A DNA stretch of 64,000 nucleotides. It comes from Boswellia sacra (Eukaryota; Streptophyta; Magnoliopsida; Sapindales; Burseraceae). The stretch is from NCBI GenBank assembly GCA_013180625.2, contig SNVD02009680.1:62001-126000 (forward strand). The letters run 5' to 3'. Positions 1 to 12,803 of this stretch are shown here, in pieces. Numbering within the stretch: position 1 is the first letter of the stretch; each line of letters opens with the position of its first letter. The translations under genes and the position numbers were made by a program. Under the pieces are notes generated by a model that had not been told where the DNA came from, searched no databases, and was given only the letters and a program-made list of their open reading frames with translations.

Positions 1-1011
1 GTGTGTGAGAATAAGTCAGTGTTTGAGATTTTGTTGGATTTTGTTTTACAAAGATTAGGTCAGTGTGTGGGAATAAGTCAACACTATAAATGTACATAAA
101 GATTGTACAAACAAGAACTTAATAAGTTGCAGCTCTAAGCTATCTGTAGATGTAGGTTTTGTAACCAAATCACATAAATACTTTTGTGCCATTTTATATT
201 ACAATTTGCTGTTATATTACGTATAACTAATTTATATTTTCAGATCTCACAATTTTGAAATATATTTTTTTATTTGGATATAGATCTTTTTTTCATTTTA
301 ATATATATTTTATTTTTTATTTAGATTAGATTTCTATTTTTATTTGATTTTCTTAACAAAATAGAAAAAAAGAAATAATTTTGGTTGGAATTGTGTCATT
401 GGGATTTAAGTTTAATTGCAATTTAAGTGTTATTGAAATTGAGTTTATGGTGCATTGCTTTGACAAATAAGCCATTATTTCATTCAAATAGGTTAAATAC
501 ATTTTGTATTTACAGAAAATCAAATTATTTATTTTGCTTATTAGTAAAGTTCTTGTTTTGTAAATTATAGGTATCAGGTTCAAATCCTAACACTTTAAAA
601 GATTAAACAGTAAATATGATATTTCACTTGAGAGATAAGGATACAAATGATATTATGATATTATCATTTTATTTAATAAAAAACTATTAACGTTTGGGAT
701 TTTTGTGATGATTTTTAAAGTTGGGGTGAACTGGATATTTGGACAAATAATGGGGAGCAAGTGTTGATTGCCCTTTATTTTTGTTATGCAGTCCAATCAA
801 ATCATATTTTTTTATTGTTAAACTTACTCTTAATAAGTGTCTCACACAAAGAGATATAAATTAATAGATCATCAAAATAACGGGACAAGCATATGATATT
901 GTTGGATAGCTTAAAAAGTTGCTAATCTTCTCTTCAGCGGTGTTACTGTATTCGATAATCATTTTGTAAGGTGTCAAAACTAATAAATTAATTTACTCGA
1001 CGACTCCACTT
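1..1011. other. AT-rich intergenic DNA, no gene seen
   Basis: Both strands contain only short AT-driven open frames with no recognisable domain, splice-consistent exon or RNA gene. No clear repeat boundary was found here. Confidence 0.6.
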
Positions 1012-1481
1012 TAAAGGGTCGTTTGGTATGTGATAATGTCAAGGTGGGAATGAAAATCTAATTCCTAACCCGTGTTTGGAAGCCATTTTACAATCTTTAA
1101 ACCCGGAATGTTATATTCCTATGGGTTTCAAATTCCTGCCGCCTAACGGGGTAATCCTAAACCCTTTCAATACTTGAGTTTAGGATGCCCGGAATCCCAA
1201 ACCCATCGGCACCACTCCATCTTCATCGTAACAAATCTTCCCTCATCGATTCATCGTCACTGCCATCTCCAACACATAAACCGCAATTCCAACCCCAAAA
1301 ACCCATTGCTTAATCGACACACAAGTAAAGAAAATAATCCCAAAAAAAAAACAGAGGAATAAGAGAGGGAGAGGAAGATAAGGAGAGTCGGGGACAACTC
1401 CCTCCACCTTCACAAGAGGAAGACGAGAGAGAGGAGAAAGGGTGGTAGATGGCAGCGACGGCGACTGCCTTCGCCTCTGTC

Positions 1482-1529
1482 TTTCTTTCTTCTCTCTGTC
1501 TCTCTCTTTCTCTCTCCCTCTCTCTTTGT
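1482..1529. repeat. CT-rich microsatellite
   Basis: This is an imperfect (TC)n/(TCTT)n tract. It creates long low-complexity open frames (Ser/Leu-rich on plus, Arg/Glu-rich on minus) between 1310 and 1800 that are not genes. Confidence 0.8.
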
Positions 1530-1741
1530 GTCCTGGTTTGGCAACGACTGTGTGGGCAGAGTTTCGAGTTGTGGCAACTGGAGGAAGACAACACGAGGCA
1601 AAGCAAACAGACGATGAAGAAGAAGAGAGGAATTGAGCGTCGGAGCATGGCTTGTGGTGGATGGCGGCGGCGGAACACCATTTGTGTGTAATGGCGGTGG
1701 TTTTGGTGAAAACAGGCGGAGAAGAAGGAGAGAGGATAAAA

Positions 1742-1748
<7 letters not shown>

Positions 1749-1787
<39 letters not shown>
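1749..1787. repeat. (AT)n microsatellite
   Basis: About 19 uninterrupted AT dinucleotides lie inside the hAT-like element. The tract is responsible for the Tyr-Ile runs in overlapping open frames. Confidence 0.95.
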
Positions 1788-1790
<3 letters not shown>

Positions 1791-2227
1791 AATCATCAAA
1801 AATTATTAAAAAAGCAGTGTTGGTGTTGTATTTTGTTAATATAACATTTAAACAATATATATAATAAATTTACAAATCTTGAAAATTAGTTTACCAGAAA
1901 AAAATTCAAAATCTTATATTATATTTTTTCATTTCATAATGTAATAAAAAAAGTATTTTTCACATATTAAAAAAATTTTAATTATAAAATTTATTAACAT
2001 ATTTGAATTGAATAAAATTAACATTCCTCACTAGAATAAGAAAAAAATTTAAATATTTTTTAAATATTGAAAAAAATTTTAATTATTAAGTTTACACATT
2101 CCTATTTGTAATCAAACACAATAATCTAATTCTCATGATAATGAAGAACAAGATTCCTATGAGTAACCAAACACAATAATGTTACTTTTCCAGATATCAG
2201 ATTTCCAAGTTTTACTTTCCTAATAAT

Positions 2228-2311
2228 GTGAATCTCATTCCCAAGATTCCTATCCCGTGTACCAAATGGGTGAATCTCATTCTCAAGATTCCTACCCCGT
2301 GTACCAAACGG
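2228..2311. repeat. 42-bp subterminal tandem duplication
   Basis: Bases 2228-2269 and 2270-2311 are two nearly identical 42-bp units beginning GTGAATCTCATTC and ending in ACCAAAYGG. The second unit runs into the right terminal repeat of the hAT-like element, so the duplication is subterminal to it. Confidence 0.85.
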
Positions 2312-2316
2312 CCCCT

Positions 2317-3857
2317 AAGAAGAATTATTAAAAATGATCAAAATTTAAAAAGATATTTGAAAAATGAACTAAACAGTGAAAATTTAAATCTTATGTTTGT
2401 TAGTAGACATTTAGTATCAACTCCTTAATTTTTGTAAATGCGTCATTTAATTTGGATTTTTTTATATATTTTTTCCTAAATAATAACAATAAGGTTTTGT
2501 TTAAACCCTAATCGTATATTCTTTTTAACTTTTTCCCTTAATTATATGCACAAATCTATCTTATTTTTAAAAGATGAATTTTTTTCATATATATATTAAT
2601 TATTACACATTTACACTTAATATTTATGGGGAATAATTTTCGTTAAATAAAAGATAATTATTTTCTATGTGTAAGAAAAAAAACTAAGAGCCATTATTGA
2701 GCCAACATATCTTACAGAATAATGATATTATTCTAAACTTGTATCCCAAATGATATATATTTAATATAGATTTGTCAAGTAGATGATGTAATGAGTAATA
2801 TGGTAATTTTAATTTTATATCATATCATTTATGATGTATGATTTTGAGATGAGTACAACTACTCTTTTCTATAAGGGCATATTCGGTTTGACTGAATGAA
2901 TGATGGGTGGAAAGAAAAAGTAGAGTTAGAGGAAAAATGGAAAGAAAGGAATGGATTTAGAGATACATTTCCATTGTTTGATTTGGCAATGAAATCATGA
3001 ATGAAAATGAATGATTCATAAATTAATTGGACATAAAGGTCCTCAATATGAAAATATATAATATTCATTATTATTAAATATATAATTTTTAAATTTAAAT
3101 GTTTTATGTAAGTTAATTAAAACTAAATAATTATCTATTAGGTTAATAGAATAATAATTTAGATATTGATATATTTATTTATTTATTATAAATAGTTAAA
3201 TTTCACTTAACAAATAGAAAATTATTATTGGATTATACTAAAATATTATTATGATTAATGTATATTTTTAAAATAAACAAATATATATAAATTATTTATT
3301 AAAATTAAAAAAATAAAAAAACAGTTGATGTCGGTCAACCATTGCTCATCGTCGTCGGAGTCCGATGAAATTCGTGCATGGACGTCACCGTCACTCCATT
3401 GGGCTTATCGACTGACAATCTTCCTCTACATCCAAGTTTGGTCGCCGAATGTATTGCCATTTTGTTGCACGCGATGGCTGTCTTTTCAAGATCCGTCGTT
3501 AAATTTCATTTTCATCGATAAACGCGCAGTCCACGCTGATAAAACCACCATGGACAAGTAGAGGACCAGCCGAAGATCACGTTGGTATCAACAGAAATGC
3601 AAGATGCGCAGACGTGCCAACGATCGCCTTCGATAGTGGTCGAAAACAGTTTTTTTCAAAATTTGCAATTTTTTTTAATTTTTGAAAAAATATAAATTTT
3701 TAATTTTAAAAAATAAATTAATGAATTATATGTATAATTATCTCATTAGTTTTTATAAAATAATTTAATCAATTATTTAAATAAGGTTAGTTTTAGATAT
3801 ATAAAAAATATACAGAGATAGATTATTAATTTAATGTAATATTCTTAAGAAAACTAA
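2317..3857. other. AT-rich intergenic DNA, no gene seen
   Basis: No supported coding exon, RNA gene or bounded repeat was found. A slightly GC-richer patch at 3325-3640 is open on the plus strand for 78 codons but has no recognisable domain or splice context. Confidence 0.5.
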
Positions 3858-5164
3858 GGGCCCGTTTGTTTACCATCACTTATCACTTAACACTTTTAAG
3901 TGTTTAGGTTTAAGTCTTAAAATTTTTGTTTGTTTTTCTATTTAGCACTTCTTTTAAGTGATAAATCACTTAATTGAAAAAGTGAAAATGTATCACTTTT
4001 TCTAATCACTATTGTCTAAATGAGGTGCTAAAAATTTTATGCCATAAATATCCATACATATTAAAATAATATAAATTTTATTAAATTTTCTAATCATTAT
4101 TGTTTAAATAAGATGTTAAAAATTTTATTCCATAAATATCTATATATATTAAAATAATATAAATTTTATTAAATTTTTATTTAATAATATTATTTTAATT
4201 TATTAAAAGGTACAATTTTGGTATATTTATGATTGTTTTAGTATTTATTATCAAATTGTTATATTATTTATTACTATATTTATAATTACCACATTAAAAT
4301 ATGATAAATATTTTTTATAATTGATAAAATTTCATTTATTTCTATTAATATTTCAAATTAATTAGTTAATAATATGTTGAATAATGACTATTGAAAAATT
4401 TGATATCGTTATAAATAGCAAGTTTTAAAATAGACAATATATTTGATAGAATTTTATTACATATTATAGGGACAGTTTTATTGAAACTTCAAAAGTTATT
4501 TATTAGATTGATAAGAACAATTTATTTTATTTAATAGTGTAAATTTAAAGTAAAAATTAATATTTAATATTGTCAATTAAAAGATCATATTTGTTTTTTT
4601 CTTTTTAAGTTTATGAAATGAAAAACACTTTAATTAATAAAATTATTTTTTTATGATTCAAAATATGGTCCTCAAAATGTAATGGATAAAATACTACTCT
4701 TACAATTTTTTTTATACAAATTGATATGGCTTAAACTTGATCTAATTATTGGAGGAATGAATTTTAAAATTTTAAAATATTAATGATATAGTAGTTTTAC
4801 AATAATTTCATATGAGTTTATATAATATAATATTAAATATTTAAATGAAAAAGAATTTTTATTTAATTTTAGTTAATAATTATTTTTTAAAGGTTGTAAG
4901 AAATATAATATTAATTATTTAAATGAAAAATAATTTTGATTTAATTTTATTAACTATTTAATTTTTAAATGGTTGATAAATATAAATATAAATATTTTAT
5001 ATTTTAACAAGGATAAAAAAGTCACATAAAGATAAAATATTCTCTTATCACTTTTTTTAAGTGGTATCTAAAAAAGAAAACAAACAATCTATTAAGTTAT
5101 ATAAATTAAGTTCTAAAAAGTGTTTAGATCTAAAAAGTGTTAAGTGATTGAAACAAACACCACC
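3858..5164. mobile_element. hAT-like nonautonomous element (probable)
   Basis: The left end GGGCCCGTTTGTTT at 3858 is mirrored by AAACAAACACCACC ending at 5164. Further inward, CACTTAACACTTTTAAGTG on the left matches the complement of AAAAAGTGTTAAGTG on the right, so the ends pair over roughly 40 bp with gaps. The interior is very AT-rich and has no transposase. The flanks share CTAAG but no clear 8-bp duplication was seen. Confidence 0.5.
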
Positions 5165-5437
5165 TAAGTTTTCCTACGTTGAAGGAATAGAAAATGAATT
5201 ATTGAAACTTAAATAATCCTAATTCCTAAAAAAAACTTTTTTCTTAATAAAAAACTTCAATCAAACAACAAACTTATGATTAACTAAGTACTTTACCCCA
5301 GCTTTACCGAACACCCCTTGAGGGTAAACTATATTCTAAAATCTTTACATTGAATACCATTAAGGAAAGAGTTGCTACAAAATACAAGGAGATGAAGTAT
5401 TTCTCCGTGACTCTTACACACGAATTAACAAACAAAC

Positions 5438-8400
5438 TTAAGCACCAATAACACTTCTCTGTTTCTTGCCAAAAATGGCTTGCCTTGTCACAAGCTTAAT
5501 TCCCCTTACCCATAGTTGAGCCATTTCATGCCCACCCTGACACACAAAATGCAACTCCTTGTCCCTCGTAGTCACAACATGGAACATTCCGGGTTCTTCA
5601 ACATCCAATTTCCTGCGGCGGTTCCAGCAGAACTTGGCACTACCACCAACCTCAGCCGCCCTACATATCACATTTCTCTTACTAGACTTTCCCCACCGCA
5701 GAACCCCTGAAGACTCCACCATCATCAGCACTTTTTGGTGCGGTGATCCTTTACCACACTTGGTGTGCTTCTTCACAGAAGCTCCGCGCAACACAAGAGT
5801 TAGAGCCATTTCATCCAATATTGCACGCTCAGCATCGTTTTCGTAATCATTTTTCCTTGCAAGAGAGAGTGCTGTCTCGTTTCTTGAATTGGCGAAGTCA
5901 CATTTTGCCCCGTTTGAAATCAAGAGTTGGCACACTCTACCGTGGCCTCCCCTTGCTGCTAACATGAGAGGGGAATATTCATCACTGTCACTGGCATTAA
6001 CATCATAACCTCTACTAATTAACATACGAACCAAATCCAAGTCTCCACGCCTTGCTGCACGATGCAGAGCATTAAAAGATGACGAACCGTTATTGCCTTC
6101 TTCAACTGCATATTCAAGCATCACCTTTTCGATTATTTCACCATTGTGGTTTAATTCAGATAAGCTGATTGCTGTCTGACCATACTTGTTCTGCAGTTTG
6201 ATATTAGCACCAGCATGAAGTAGCAATCTGAAAGCCTCCGCGTAGCCAGCTGCAGCAGCTGACATGGCAGCTGAGTTTCCATCATCATCCTGCTCATCAA
6301 GGTCAATTTCTGCCCGCTCAATGAGTTTTTTCAAGGCCTCAACATTATTTGCTTGAGTCACAAACATCAAAGGAAAAAATATCGACGCATTGCTTGATCG
6401 AACAATCTTCCCTTCTCGAATCACGTCCAACACTGCTTGCTGGAAGCCAAGAGTCCACCTCGTTGACTTAGCAACTAAGCTAGCAGACTGACCAGCAGAG
6501 TTGACCAATCCAAAATCAGCCCCTTCCGAGGCCAGAACTTTAAGGCACTCCTCATGCTTATATCTTGCGGAAATTATCAGTGCAGTTTCTCCAGATGCTG
6601 TTCGAGAATTGATATTGCAACCAGCAGTGATCAGGCACCGAAGAATTTTAGCGTATCCAAGCCTTGCTGCCAAATGAATGGGGTGCAACTCTATTTTTGA
6701 AGATGTCTTAACTGGAAATTCTTTATCAACACCACAACTTAGCAGCACTTCTACTGCTCTTGCGTTATTACATACAATGGCATGGTGTATGAGAGTCCTC
6801 CCAAAGTGTGGTGTGTTAGGGGAAAGGTGTCCGTAAAGCATGCGCAAGATGGCGCCACTAGCTTCGAAATATTCCACAGCACACCATGTGATGCAGTAAG
6901 CCTCGGCGAGTCCAGCACCCACCCGAAATTCTTCTCCTGTATCCATATCCCAAGACCAGGCTCCCAGTCTCACCTTAACGTCTGTCTTGACACCAACCTG
7001 TTTTCCAGGGTCAGACGGCCAACAACATATTAAATTACGGCCAATTTTTCTACATAATAACATGATGTAGAAAAATGACGATGGTACATATATGTAATGT
7101 AATATCCCCAGAGGATATATATTTTTTTTTATGGGAACCTCGGATGGTAATCAAAGCACCAAAATGCTTACCTGCAGCAGTAGTCTGACAATAGAGATCT
7201 GTCTACTAACAACGGCGGCAGCTAGTGCATTGCAGTCAACATTGGCATACAGAGGTGGCTTGGAAGATTGAAGCAGCACCCTATCAATGGCATTGGCATC
7301 TACTTGACACTGCCACCAATCAAAAGGATCAACGTTCACAACCCAACTTATCAGAGATGAGATAACTAATCTTCAGGGGCTGTTAGTACTGCACAGTCAG
7401 AGACTCGGAATGATTGCAATCTCGAAACAATACTGTTTTACAGTGACGAAGTAAATATTTGTTGCATTGGTTAGTTCGGAGTGTATTAAAATCATCTAAA
7501 TCATTTTGTATTAAAATTTTAATAGGTGTTTGCGTTTTTGTCCTAAATCTGAATAAGTATGATTTTAATTAATCTGAACTGCATTTTATAAAAATATATT
7601 TGTATGAGTATTGACTCTGTTTACAGTAGAGAAATTTCTTAACATATTTTTCCTCAATATTATTATTTCTAGTGTACGAATTAATAATAATACTGATAAC
7701 ATCAATACTGGCATTTTATTATGACGGTGGCGTGATTTGGTGATGGTAGCGAAGATAATGATTTTAGGCCGTAGAGTTGCTGCTGGTGGTAATATTGGCG
7801 GGGACGAAGACGGTGAGAAAATGTTAAAATAAATTAAAGGAAAGGGCTATCCATCACTATAAATTTTTTGATATCAAGACGTTTTTATCACTTTTTTTTT
7901 GTGATTAAACTTCAAATAATTTTCACTTTTTGAACTCAGATAAATGTAGCTTGAAATAAATGTTACTAAAGGGGAAAAAATAATAAATTTTTCAGGGTGT
8001 AGATTAAAAAAAAAAAAGGTTATAGAATTAGTTTTGGAAGTTGTTTTTCGTTCTTCTTAGTTGGCCAAATATGCCATCTCTCAACCTTCAAGTTCCAACC
8101 ACAGTCGATCATGTTTCCTGCAATTTTGTGAACCTAAACTAGTCGGGCACTGCATTTATTTATTTTATTTTATTACTGTAACTTCTTCGGTTAGGGCATG
8201 TCATCCCGTAATCATGAACAGCGAGGGTTACCTTAATGAGTATGTCCACAACATTAACGAAGCCTCTGCAGCAGGCAGAGACAAGAGCGTGCACAGCAAC
8301 TTGTGGACGGATCAAGTCAGAAGCCATGAGCAGCTCAGCAGCCCTGGCCTCTCCCAAGTAGCTCGCCTCCAACAAAGCCTCCTCGCATGCTTCCTGCGAT

Positions 8401-9963
8401 GCCCCTGCTTTAATAAGAATTTCCAATATCTCAAAATGAAACTCTCTCACTGCCGCGGTCGTCGCGTAGCCTCGGAATAGCTTCTGATTCACAGTGGCAC
8501 CAGCGCTCTGTCACATGAACACGATAAGTAACGTCAGTATCATATCAAAATTACGACATCCTAATCCTAATTATTTAGATTATATAATTAATTAATTTTT
8601 TTTATGATCCAGAAAAATTCAATGTCAGAATATCGAATTACTCCTAATTCCTTAAAGATATCCTGTGATATTCAACAAGTGTTTAATCTAGGTTCATTAG
8701 TTAATTTGTTCGAAAATTTACATCTTATACATTTATTCCAACACTTGATTAAATGCAAATAAATAAATAAATATATAATTTTTACCAAAACTCAAAATCA
8801 CGACTCTCCAAATTTGATTTTTTTTTTAAACACTTGTCAATGTTCTTTCATAGCTGTTCAAAAATCAGGGTTTCCAATGTAACAACTATAAGTTAATTTT
8901 TTTCTGCGAGTTAAAATAAGTTATAGACAGCAAAATTAGCATCAAACTTTATTAGAAAATCAGAATAATGAGTCAACTATGATATCTTTTTGGCTTTGAT
9001 GATATAATTAACTCGTGAAATTATATTACTTTACTTGATCACTTGTACTATTAATCATAGTTAACCTAACAGGTTTCCGGTCCTTTTTTCTTCTTTTTTC
9101 TTGGGCCTTGAACTGATCCATGCAGTTACAACACGTGGACACCTCATGTCAGTAAAAGGGCTAAAAGCAGATTTGGAAATAAATCTTCCAGCTTTCGTAG
9201 TCGGTAGGATGTGCAAATGAAATGAATCTCTCAGGTTATCTGTCAGGTCTACGCTTGTACGCTACCCTGGAGTACAAATTTGTACAAAAGATCTCAGGCA
9301 CACTCAGTCAACTATCGGTCAATTTGATTCTCCGAATTAAATCCAAATAATTAATGCTCATTTATCCAATAAATCCAAGCAACAAAGATTTATGAAGATC
9401 GTTTTCATATTTCATTTCGGATGAGCACGTAAATGACCATTAAATATAAATAATAACATCAACCCGTAGATTTCGAGCACTAAATCATGATTTTCTAACA
9501 GTTTCAAATCAAAACCTGAATTGAACGGCTAGCGAATATATGATCAAGATAAACGGATAATTAATTCCTTCTACGATCTTTTTATTTTCTTCAAAAAAAA
9601 AAGTCAAATTATGGTTTGGATTATTATACATACCAGTAACTTTCGGACAAGCGCCAAGTTTCCGGCATGAGCAGCGAGGAACAAAGCGGTGACGTCAGTC
9701 TTGAACTCCTCGTACTCCACACGAACTTCGTGAGCCGCCTCGTCGTGTAAGACAACCTCAGTCCTCTTAGCTTTCAAGCTGACCGTTCCAATGTAGTTAA
9801 CGTCGACAAACGGATCAGCAATACACTCGTAAGCTTGCTTCACGTCGTTAACATGCGCAGCGTCAACAAGGCGTTGAGAAACCTCCGCTTCGTAATTCTC
9901 CACAGGGAAAACCAGCTGTTTCGCGGCGAGAATGCCAGCGCCGGGGCTTCCAAGGACCATCAT
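5438..9963 (-). CDS. Ankyrin-repeat protein, 767 residues, four exons
   Basis: Exons on the minus strand are 9634-9963, 8232-8507, 7172-7309 and 5438-6997; all introns are GT-AG and phase 0, giving 767 residues. The start is the first of two adjacent ATGs (MMVLGSPGAG). Exon 1 ends in an ankyrin-type helix pair (FLAAHAGNLALVRKLL) that continues in exon 2 (SAGATVNQ). Exon 4 holds further repeats, for example HPIHLAARLGYAKILRCLI, NALHRAARRGDLDLVRMLI and SPLMLAARGGHGRVCQLLI. The C-terminal ~110 residues are basic, with a Trp-containing stretch (FHVVTTRDKELHFVCQGG) that recalls a PH-like tail; that part is inference. Ankyrin repeats mediate protein binding, and no catalytic domain is visible. The protein resembles an uncharacterised conserved plant ankyrin family. 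The minus strand upstream of the start contains CAATAAAACGCG near 10080, a possible TATA-like element. Its partner and cellular role are unknown. Confidence 0.92.
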
Positions 9964-10017
9964 TTTGTGTGTTCTCGCTAGCTGGCTGTAAATTATTAGT
10001 AGGAGTATTGAACACAC

Positions 10018-11855
10018 ACTGTGTACGTAACGCCAGAGGAGTACGGCGTGAGAGAGAAGCGTCAGAGGGAAAGCACGCGTTTTATTGGGGGAGCTGGGCC
10101 TGGAATGGATTCAATTCGAGTTCCTCAATTATGGTTTAAAATGTTAAAACTGTGTTTGACTGGGTCATAATTACGTTAGCCCGATTGGAGCCTTGGCCAG
10201 GGAGGTCCACTTTTTTGTTTTAATTTATTTTCTATACTTTGTGTCAAATATTCCATCCGCTCCAATTATTAATGATTAATAAAGAATATTAATTACAGTT
10301 TTTCTATTATAAGATTATTCAAATTGTAGGAAGATCTGTAACTGTTTTTGGAGTTGGCTACCAGAAGTTGGAGTGGGCAGTCAGTGGTACCAACATGCAC
10401 AACTCTATATTTCAAAATTACATCCTTAATCATTCAACTTAAATGTAATGTTAGTTTAAGGTTATCACATCATTTATTATGTGGTTGCATTATCTATTTG
10501 ACAATCATTAATTAATTTCACGCCATTTATATACAAATTTGAAAGGTAAATTTTGGAAAAAAATGATGTGTTTTTTCATTGATGTAATCGGTCAATGCAA
10601 TCTGTTGCTTTACAGTACTGCATTTGGGATAGTAACAACACAAATTTGTACTCATATGTAGCCGGATTAGGCCTGCATGTGATGGTGCATGGTTCCCTCG
10701 GACTCGCAGTTATTAAATTGATAAAAGAATAATATTCATGACAAAGTGTTTGATATAAAATAATTAAGTAGATAGATAGATATGTTTGGTGGCCTGCAAG
10801 TTTCCAAGTTTCTCTCGGCAGTTCTTTTGTGGGTTTACTTTGTCTTTCATGTTATGAGGATTAGTGACGGTTGAAAAATCCTTGTACATAGCTGTTTCTT
10901 TTGGTTATAATCATGTGCAAGGCTTGCACAGAAACCAGGCCTTACAACCTCTTTTGATTTGCGCTGGTTATCTTATAGTTTTTTTTTTTAATAACAATAA
11001 TTTCACACTTCAATATAATTATATAGATGAAAATACTTTCTCAGTATTCAATCAATTTCGCTTAACGACCACAACTTATTTGACATGTAAATGATTAAAA
11101 GGAAGAGCGTAGGGGCCTCTATCTTGTAAAAAGAGAATACACACACATTTGAATATGAATTGACACTGAAGCCCTGATCTAATAATCAAGTGGGTCGAAA
11201 ATTAATCTTATTCCCTAATGTCTCATGAATATAGGACACCTAAGGGTCCTCCAAGACTAATGCTTGGGTTGCCCACAAAATTAGTCCCCTCATTTTTTTA
11301 AGCTGTTCGCATGCAAATCAAATACGATGCATTATACAGGTGGCCATCATAGCACAGTCTATGGCTAAGTGACAATCAACTGTAGTAGATAAAACCAGAA
11401 CATTTCATGTACTTCGATACATATCATGCCATTTCGTTACAGAATTGTTGGGCCTACCTGATATGCATGCATATCTATCAACTTGCTTCAGGCAGCATAA
11501 TTTGTTATTCAACAAACCCTTTTCATGGCATTCGTCACATCTTAGATGTTGGGACAAGAAGAAAAGCTAACCCCATTTGAAAAGATAATTTGCATACCCT
11601 GAAAGCAGCAGATCCAAATGCTTGACGAAAATGTAAGAATCTCTAATCAAATCCAATTACTTTAATAAATATTTATTAAAATGCCTTCATGATTTTCAGA
11701 GTAAAAAAAATATTTATAAAAAAAAATTAATCAGAATTTATTAAATTTGTTCCACCTGGGGAGAGGTTCTTACAATTTTTCACTGAAAACTTGAAATTGC
11801 CGTAATTTTAATTTTAATAGTCATGTCAAAGCATAGGGAAATTCTTTGTCTATAT
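10018..11855. other. Intergenic region between divergent ankyrin and complex I genes
   Basis: It contains the promoter side of the minus-strand ankyrin gene (up to about 10.1 kb) and then AT-rich DNA without a supported gene or RNA. Short open frames here have no recognisable similarity. Confidence 0.5.
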
Positions 11856-12415
11856 TAGGGGTGTGCAAATTAACCCGACCCGATTGGGTTGGTTGGGTTA
11901 ATCGGATTTTTATCGGGTCAGTATTGCATAGTAACCCGGAAATCGGGTTGTAACAATCGGGTTTAAATAGTATCGGTTCGTAATCGGGTTTGAATAGTAT
12001 AAGTAAATATAATCAAACCCTATTAACCCGACCCGACCCGATCGGGGGTTTATTGGGTTATAATCGGGTTTATGTTTTAAAAAACCCAAATTCGGGTCCA
12101 AAATCCATAACCCGACACGTGGTCGGGTTGAGTCAGGTTTGAGAAAACACAACCCGACCCGATCGGGTTGGTCGGATTTTTATTATGTCAGTATTGCATA
12201 GTACCCCGAAAATCGGGTTGTAACAATCGGGTTTTAACAGTGTCGAGTCGTAAATCGGGTTTGAATAGTATGAGTAAATATAATTAAACCTGATTAACAC
12301 GACCCGACTCGATCGAGTTTATCGAGTTATAATCGGGTTTATATTTTAAAAACCCGAATTCGGGTCCAAAATCTATAACCCGGCACGTGATCTACCCGAC
12401 CCGCATGCTCCCCTA
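11856..12415. mobile_element. hAT-type MITE with perfect 8-bp target duplication
   Basis: The element starts TAGGGGTGTGCA and ends GCATGCTCCCCTA, an imperfect terminal inverted repeat. It is flanked on both sides by GTCTATAT (11848-11855 and 12416-12423), the 8-bp duplication expected of hAT transposition. The interior is a diverged head-to-tail duplication of about 285 bp, each half rich in the self-complementary words ACCCGACCCGA and ATCGGGTT. It has no coding capacity. It lies about 0.4 kb upstream of the complex I flavoprotein start codon. Confidence 0.85.
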
Positions 12416-12803
12416 GTCTATATTATTGGATTTGGGTTTGAGTTCAATAGGAACTGATTAAAATATTGTTTGTGAAGGCTTCTCAGTAGAAATAAGGGTG
12501 CATTTAGTAATTACTGGATTCGTGTCAATCCAAATGGAAGAAGCCCAATCCAGACAACGATGCGCACTCATGCGTTCGGTTCTAAATCCTAAGACGTATC
12601 GCGCAAATCCATCACTAAACATTACCATCGACCCGGCAATATCACAACCGTTCGACACGTGATCACTATCGAACTATTCGTGATCATCAAATCTCCACCG
12701 CCCATTCCGCACATCAGCGTCCCCTTGAAATCTTAGTTCCATTTCTGAAGTGTATCTCGATTTCTTCAGTAGAGCTAAGTCGCCGACTCTTCTTCGAGAT
12801 TTC

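Larger units (their letters stand above)
1012..2316. mobile_element. hAT-like nonautonomous element (probable)
   Basis: The left end near 1015 reads AGGGTCGTTTGGTA and the right end near 2315 reads TACCAAACGGCCCCT, so the ends form an imperfect terminal inverted repeat of the GGGCCGTTTGGTA type common in plant hAT-derived elements. The interior holds a CT-rich stretch and an (AT)n tract and has no transposase. I could not see a clean 8-bp target duplication, so the exact ends and the superfamily are inferred. Confidence 0.5.

Noticed and set aside
1310..1864. Overlapping long ORFs on both strands rich in Ser/Leu, Arg/Glu or Tyr/Ile
   Set aside because: They are products of CT-rich and (AT)n simple repeats inside a hAT-like element, with no domain or splice context.
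5516..7033. Plus-strand ORFs opposite the ankyrin exon
   Set aside because: They are antisense shadows of the minus-strand ankyrin-repeat coding exon, which carries clear repeat motifs and phase-consistent introns.
7310..7339. Extension of ankyrin exon 3 upstream to an earlier acceptor
   Set aside because: The acceptor at TGATAAG puts the exon out of phase with exon 2 and meets a stop; the acceptor GGCAG before TGT CAA keeps phase 0 and gives the expected ankyrin sequence.
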